Origin: Pteria penguin
Taxonomy: Eukaryota > Mollusca > Bivalvia > Pterioida > Pteriidae
Reading direction: 5' to 3'
Assembly (NCBI GenBank): GCA_035048485.1
Contig: CM068589.1
Location: 5,504,229 to 5,568,228 of the forward strand
Length of the DNA stretch: 64,000 nucleotides
Shown here one piece after another: positions 58,590 to 64,000 of the stretch. The position numbers were made by a program, and so were the translations under genes. Below the pieces are notes generated by a model. That model was not told the origin of the DNA. It did not search any database and saw only the letters and a list, made by a program, of their open reading frames with translations. Every line of letters starts with the position of its first letter. Positions within the stretch are counted from its first letter, which is position 1.

Positions 58590-59400
58590 TGGTGTAAGAA
58601 AGACGTTGCTGTGTTAAATTACCTTAGCATCATCTATCCAAGTGAACTTGAGGTCAAAGAAACCACAGAAAGTAGTAATTCTACTTCATATTTAGATATT
58701 ATGTTGTCTTTCGACATTAATGGTCAATTGAACACCTCACTCTATGACAAACGTGACGATTTCAATTTCGCTTTCACAAACTTTCCTTTCATAAGTAGCA
58801 ACATTCCATCATCGCCCGCATACGGCGTATTCATATCTCAGTTAATACGTTATTCCAGAGCATGTTCAAATTACAGTGACTTTGTTCTGAGGGCTAGGCG
58901 ACTTTAAGTTAAGCTGCTCAACCAGGGTTATATATGTGCTAGACTAGCAACGTCACTGAGGAAATTCTATGGTCGTTACGAGACTCTTATTACTCCATAT
59001 GATATCTCGTTATCCAGACTTTTAATGATATTCTGGACTGAGACCGATTCCGATCATTTTATACAGATTTGACACCTTCTATACTAGAAGGTTACCTACT
59101 TCGACTTCTCCATATATAAATACATATGGATTTTACACGATCTGACTCTTTCTACTGGGTATATGTGACGGGTGTTGCTAGCAAACAGGAGATGCTCACT
59201 CTCCCCGGGCACCTGATCTCACTCCATCACAGGGGTTCACATATGCTCTTCAAGTAGACATATTTTGTTATTTTCCATTTGTTTTTCATTTTCACTGATT
59301 TTGTATGTCCTCTGGTTTTATGATTTTTGGACTTGTGCTTTGGATTTATCCATCATCTCTACATTTTTTCGGATATCATTCAAGTTTGCAATCGTAACAG
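58590..59400 (+). mobile_element. PLE-B 3' end, best preserved copy
   Basis: The plus strand encodes the RT C-terminus (58,581-58,907: LSIIYPSELEVKETTE, SYLDIMLSFDINGQLNT, YDKRDDFNFAFTNFPF, SPAYGVFISQLIRYSRA), then KFYGRYETLITPYDISLSRL in another frame, then the shared 3' UTR. This is the residue pattern of Penelope-like RTs after the catalytic YxDD region. 5'-truncated. It supplies an empty site for the insertion at 32,444-37,522. Confidence 0.85.
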
Positions 59401-59593
59401 TGACAAAAATTGAAATACCACGTTTTGGTTTGCTTTCCCTGTATAACGATATTTTGAACTATTGAAAAACTGGTCAATGACATCTATTAAATTCATGTAT
59501 GAAAAATATGGAACCATAGATTTGTAATTCGATAATACGACATAAAAATATTGAGCATAACGTTTTAAATATAAAGTTTATAGAATATCTTAC

Positions 59594-59678
59594 CACAACG
59601 TTTTCCATCTACCTTTACAGGCAACAGGTTATATCCTAAAACAATATAGATCAGCAGCACACAGTGCACGTAAGACAT
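59594..59678 (-). CDS. First coding exon with signal peptide (gene copy 2)
   Basis: An ATG at 59,678 (minus) starts MSYVHCVLLIYIVLGYNLLP, a signal peptide, ending VDGKRC plus one base at donor TTGTG/GTAAGAT, phase 1. Length (28 codons plus 1), phase, the KxxDGK-C ending and several core residues match the exon at 51,616-51,700, so they are tandem paralogues about 8 kb apart. No phase-compatible next exon was found between this exon and 51,700, so this copy may be incomplete, or its exons may be interleaved with those of copy 1. Confidence 0.75.
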
Positions 59679-59830
59679 CCCCGGGTATCAATTGGTGTAA
59701 TGTAAAGCTACACAAGTGCTGATGCTTTTTTGTATAAATAATAGGACAAGTAGTTACACAAGTCTTAAACAATCTATACATAGTTTAAACGATTACAATT
59801 AAAGATTGATCACAATATCATCGACCAAAG

Positions 59831-60049
59831 TTAATCATTTCGTTTCCTCGTTGTGACATTTATCAAATACTTTTCTTCATGGAAGTTCAAAGTCTTGGTT
59901 TTTAAATCGATTGTGAAGAAAAGGGAACTATATCCTTCACTGAAAACAATTTTTACAACGTATGAGAAGAGTACAGTATCGAAAACCTCACTATAATAAA
60001 AAGTAACAATAAGTAGATCATACTTATGTCCAATGCATATTACACACAT
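59831..60049 (-). CDS. Unrecognised ORF upstream of gene copy 2
   Basis: A minus-strand frame ends FHEEKYLINVTTRKRND at 59,831, 153 bp upstream of the signal-peptide exon. Its end weakly resembles the end of the decayed ORF upstream of gene copy 1 (YCDLTVNITKR). The two could be paralogous 3' ends of a neighbouring gene. No domain recognised; the similarity is short. Confidence 0.3.
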   Translation of the reverse strand: MCVICIGHKYDLLIVTFYYSEVFDTVLFSYVVKIVFSEGYSSLFFTIDLKTKTLNFHEEKYLINVTTRKRND

Positions 60050-60271
60050 TTGATTTGATAAAACATACCTCAGTAATTGTCATACACATAAATAAATATT
60101 ACTAAATTAATGATAAGACATCTGATCATACTGTATGGCACAAATCATCAAGAACATGCACATAAAACATAATAATAGTCAAATAAACACAGAAAACAAC
60201 ATTACAGAAATATTCGATTGTACGCAGTTACGACACTGACTTCAGAATGTCAACTAAGGTATAAACAAGAA

Positions 60272-60455
60272 AGTAAAAAGAGGAGTTACTGGCAGTTAGG
60301 TGGCAGAAGTCACCAAGGAGCTATACAACACATGAATATAAATAATATACTAGAACATATAACACATTACAAAAATATCTGATTGTAGTGCAATTACAAT
60401 ACCGACTTAGAACGGTCATTTAATTTGACAAAAGCCAAATAAATGGTGTGGTAAA
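60272..60455 (-). mobile_element. PLE-A 3' UTR fragment, 5'-truncated
   Basis: About 184 bp of the PLE-A 3' UTR (on + AAAGTAAAAAGAGGAGTTAC ... AAATGGTGTGGT), same orientation as all others. Confidence 0.8.
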
Positions 60456-60759
60456 TACCCTATATATTAACTATATTAATCTTATATTTTTATAACAGTA
60501 AGTTATGCATAATAAATAAAACATATACATCTTTTTTTATTTATTTGTTTATTATTTTTTACTTTTATTTCATTTGAAAATGGCTTTTAAAAAAATATCC
60601 ATTTGAGGATTTGAACTAAAAGGCATTATATCCTTATTTTGGAGTTTTCATTTTCTTGTAGTTCCAAGACAGATTTCTTACACTTTCATCTCACTGAACA
60701 ATGTTTTCATCGTTTCCGTGTATTGTGCACTCACTACGTAATGAGAATTACCAAACAAG

Positions 60760-61350
60760 AGACGGACATTTCTAAATGATGTCACAGACATAATGTCTCT
60801 GTATGTTATTTGTGTAGATGAAATCTAGGGGAAGTGGCAGGCGAAAGAAAGCATGGTCTGATACGTTGAAATGCATTAAGTGTAGATGACGTCACCGGCT
60901 TGATGACGGATATGATAAGTGTGGTTTGTGAATAATGAAATAGAGCGTCTTTTGGTTGTAGTCACGGACATCATTACATGTACTTAAAGACATGGGATAG
61001 TAAAGATGAAGTCACGAGCGTATAATACCTATCAATGTGATAGATAAAGAAACATGATACCAGTGAATGTAACCAGTGAAGATGAAGTCACGAACATAAT
61101 ATCTATCAATGTGTCCAGTAAAGATGGCATAACACCTATCAATCTGAGCAGTAAAGAAGACGTCAACGACATAATACCTAGCAATGATATATGTGTACAT
61201 AAAATTATGTGCCCGATACCTAAAATGGAATGTGTTGAGAAAGCTAATGCCATAATACTTATCAATGCAATATACTTAAATGAAATCATGGATATAATAT
61301 CTGTTAGTGTTCAATGTGTAGACAAAGCCACCTGTCTGATACCTATCGTA
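60760..61350. repeat. Degenerate 42-bp array upstream of gene copy 2
   Basis: A diverged relative of the array at 53,590-54,790: AGATGAAGTCACGA-CATAAT, ACCTATCAATGTG-CCAGTAA, with TGACGTCA at 60,887-60,894. It lies about 1.1 kb upstream of its signal-peptide exon, while the first array begins about 1.9 kb upstream of its own. The open frame at 61,054-61,353 reflects the 14-codon period. Confidence 0.8.
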
Positions 61351-61499
61351 TGAGTATACTGCATTTCAATTCAATCTAATGGTTCACGGATGAAAACAAT
61401 ATAATGAAAATTCATTAATATCTAATATATATGCAGAACTACTGTAATTGCCAGAGATAAAGTTACCAGGCATATGTTGTTTATTTCGGTATGAATAAC

Positions 61500-61985
61500 G
61501 TTGATCGCTGACGTCATAACGCCGCATATTTGATTGATTTCTCAGCATAGAAAGCGATGTTCGGCAGGCTTTCGATTGTTATGCTTATGACGTCATAATG
61601 AAATGTCATATTTTGCGCTCTAGTGCTTGACGTGCGACGAAATATCTAATTCTGTATAAACGTTACGTTGTCAAGAGATACCAGCTTTTTCTTTCAACTT
61701 ATAGCTTCCCCCCGAAATGATTTGCTGATGCGGTTTATAAATAGGACGTCAGAAAATGGAAGATTCCAGCGTGATAGTTTGGCGCGAAAAGCGCATATAT
61801 ATATACATATATAGATTCAGTGTCGTATTTTGTGCAGGAATGAATTACAATGTCTGAACATTTATGAGATATAATGCGCTAGCGTGTTGTGTTTTCATTC
61901 AGGAATGAATTACAATGCTTGACGCAGTTATGAGATATATTGCGCTATCGCATTGTAATTCAATCTTGCATCAAAACACAAAATA
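61500..61985. repeat. Inverted-repeat cluster with two CRE palindromes
   Basis: TGACGTCATAACGCCGCATA (61,509) and, inverted, TTATGACGTCATAATGAAAT (61,587) carry perfect TGACGTCA sites at 61,509-61,516 and 61,589-61,596. Further on, AGGAATGAATTACAATG occurs twice (about 61,836 and 61,900) and is answered by CATTGTAATTCAATCTTGC (about 61,950), with GAGATATA-TGCGCTA repeated between. It could be a small foldback element or a promoter-distal regulatory cluster; the evidence does not decide. Confidence 0.55.
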
Positions 61986-62159
61986 AGCCATTATTTCTAT
62001 CATCTTTCACAAAACCCAGTTGATAAATAAGAGCAGGGATGTAAAAAGATTACATTAACAAGACGTCTTAACTATATATTGTAGATATGTCATGTCAATG
62101 ATATTTTGTATCTTAAGCATTGTCCGGTAATACTTGAAGAGATTGTGACTTGAGCCAAA

Positions 62160-62260
62160 CGGAAGCCGCTCACTTCTCCCGGGCACCGGCATTACTTCTG
62201 AAATTCAGTTTTTGTGAATGTCTACTGCCGTACATTGTTGTTAATGTCATAGTCATATGA
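62160..62260. repeat. PLE-B trace joined to one 76-bp unit
   Basis: GCTCACTTCTCCCGGGCACC resembles the PLE-B UTR, and TTTTTGTGAATGTCTACTGC with CGTACATTGTTGTTAATGTC resembles a single unit of the 76-bp array at 46.5-47.8 kb. The same PLE-B to 76-bp order occurs at 46.1-46.5 kb. Confidence 0.6.
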
Positions 62261-62289
62261 CACCAGTTACTTTCGCATTGTGCACATTC

Positions 62290-62610
62290 ATTTGCCCAAA
62301 TGTCGGCGATTAATAGCATATGATTCCATTTATAATTTCCTTGTTTGATGATCTTCTATGGTAGAATGTTGCATTTTTTAGCACATACACATTATATATT
62401 TGAGTATCTATAAGATTAAAGACAAGAATCATATTTTCAGAATAAATATATACAATGATAAAATTGTTCCACTTGGAATGTCCTTGAAAGCATTGTTAAT
62501 GCAGTGTGCATTAGGGTATGCAGCGACATGATGATAATGAAATGCTTCCTGTAATTGTTTTCTCGCAATTGTTCAATCGTCTAATGTCAGCGGACATATT
62601 CTGGAGTATA
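62290..62610. repeat. Segmental duplication partner of 54.8-55.1 kb
   Basis: See 54,790-55,080 for shared landmarks. The similarity includes the ATATACAATGATAAAATTGT block and TTGTTCAATCRTYTAAT. Confidence 0.72.
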
Positions 62611-62959
62611 TTTTTATCACTTAATACAGACTGTGCTGGTGAATTATATTTTTATAGTCTGTAAGGGCAGTTAGTACAGACTGTGCTGGACAACTGATAC
62701 ACAAAAACCAACCGTTGTATGTACGGAACATCCAGGGATTCTTCTTGTTTTTGTGATTTGACGCAGCTGTCAACAGTTTAACATTACATGGTTACATGTA
62801 AGCATATCCTTTAGTCCAGTAGAGCAGACTTAATCCTGTCCCACTCACCATATGTGTCCAATGAAGCAAAGTCAATACAATATACAATGTAGTTGCCCCT
62901 CCCTAACTATTTGGTAAACATTATCCATAATTTTAACGATAGTTTTCTTAATTATTGTT

Positions 62960-63070
62960 TTATATATTATTAGTATTCCAAGCATTCGGCCCTGAGTCTC
63001 ATTAGAGAGACATAAGTTGTCGAAATCCGCATCTAGTGCACAAAATCATTATGTGTATATATACTAATAT
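62960..63070. repeat. Dispersed repeat tail, copy 3
   Basis: CAAGCATTCGGCCCTGAGTC and AGAGAGACATAAGTTGTCGA, then AATCCGCATCTAGTGCACAA, matching 5,545-5,630 and 51,510-51,600. Confidence 0.55.
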
Positions 63071-64000
63071 TTATTAGATACAGGTTTCATTTTCTTTTTA
63101 CATCTGTAATTATTTATTTGAAACATAGAATTAAAGGGTTGCGATTATATATTAATTGATTTGGAGTGGAAACTTTTTTGTGAGCAGGCAATTCCCGTCT
63201 TGTGCTTATTGTTTATTTTATGTACATGACAATAGTGATTTGTATCATACAGCTCGATCAGATATCTTCTGTCTTGTCTAAGGAGGATATCCCTCATGCA
63301 TAATGGGTACTGTGGTCTTCATATTCAACACAACTTTTGATTTTGCTTTTAAAATATTTTATACATTTGATTTCCACACTTTATGCCTAAAACATTACTG
63401 AAGAAGTTGTCAAAATTCGTTAATAGTTCACCACATATGTTCTGACATTTCTTATTATCACTGAGTCAATACCGTTGATGGGCTACGGTTTGTTCTCGGG
63501 GGTTAAGAAATGCCCACGGTTTTTCATGTTTTGTACTGAACCCAGATATTATAAAATTACCTGTGATAAACCTTGTCCATTATTCCGAAATCAAAGAGTA
63601 TGTCTCACATGCAAATTTCTGTACTTAAATGGGCGCTTGGGTTTTAGGTAAGTGACATTTCCTGCACTGTGGTCTCAAATGTATATACTTCGCACTTTCC
63701 TCCTTCCTGTCTGGAACATTAATGAATAGACATAAATTTTAGAAATGTGCCATTGATGCCCAGGATAAATTAATATATACATGTTGTTGTTGTGATGTGT
63801 ATTATTGATTCTTAATCTTGTTGGCACAGTTTTTGAACAAAACTATATCATATAAACACTAACATATTATTGTATGTCAGGTGGGGGAAAATGACTAGAA
63901 GGTGCAAGAAAAGATTGCCTCATTGAGGAATTTCTCAAGATACAATTCTCTATGAGAAAATTGAGTAGTTAAATGAGTTAAAATATATATATAGGTTTGC
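63070..64000. other. AT-rich sequence, no gene identified
   Basis: Apart from a short match at 63,228-63,275 to 7,990 and 13,195 (GTGATTTGTRT-ATACAGCT), nothing was recognised. A donor-like TTTTAG/GTAAGT at 63,645 lacks a convincing exon. Confidence 0.4.

Noticed and set aside
62844..62900. Splice donor (ATG/GTGAGTGGG) suggesting an upstream exon
   Set aside because: No open frame with an acceptor and protein-like composition precedes it on the minus strand.

Overview
This 64 kb window looks like AT-rich, repeat-rich animal DNA, most likely from a bivalve or other mollusc. The reasons are spliced GT/AG exons, long introns, many Penelope-like retroelement (PLE) fragments with the residue pattern common in mollusc genomes, L1-like LINE remnants, a Ty3/gypsy remnant, Tc1/mariner pieces, TIR elements, a mollusc-type SINE core and many satellites. 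I see no bacterial-type genes, rRNA, CRISPR or complete tRNA. The species assignment is inference.

Host coding sequence is sparse and on the minus strand. Two signal-peptide exons of identical coding length (85 nt, phase 1) start at 51,700 and 59,678 and are clearly paralogous. Downstream of the first lie well-formed exons at 44,637-44,734 (phase 1 to 0), 27,787-28,000 (0 to 1) and 5,695-6,054 (1 to 1). Their phases join perfectly, so they may be one secreted, cysteine-rich, multi-domain gene spread over about 46 kb of transposon-filled introns. A further possible exon lies at 31,514-31,649 and a weaker terminal one at 5,183-5,423. The family was not recognised.

Layout: 0.3-4.1 kb is a 243-bp satellite with a 7-unit higher-order repeat, bounded by TG and TA microsatellites. 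4.1-8.4 kb holds an exon, a TIR-like element and a decayed PLE. 9.0-13.1 kb holds two L1-like LINE remnants head to head. 13.7-16.8 kb is the longest PLE (PLE-A), with the GIY-YIG domain before the reverse transcriptase. 17.3-19.2 kb is a segmental duplication whose partner is at 49.9-51.2 kb. 19.1-22.9 kb has L1 fragments around a Ty3/gypsy remnant. 23-28 kb has microsatellites, a long hairpin, a TTAA-flanked TIR element and an exon. 31.8-37.8 kb is a PLE-B 3' end split by a 5,079-bp foldback element built from 21-bp palindromic arrays and two inverted dead Tc1-type transposase copies. 38-41.3 kb holds mariner and Tc1 remnants and a repeat-family pseudogene. 43-47.8 kb has three unrelated tandem arrays and an exon. 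51.6-62.6 kb contains the two paralogous gene starts, each with a related 42-bp array upstream carrying CRE-like TGACGTCA sites, plus PLE-B copies and a 1,240-bp TIR element. 62.6-64 kb shows little.

The most unusual object is the 5.1-kb composite element at 32,444-37,522. It has a perfect 6-bp target duplication, confirmed by related empty sites elsewhere in this window, yet the only transposase inside is a dead Tc1 type, a group that duplicates TA.
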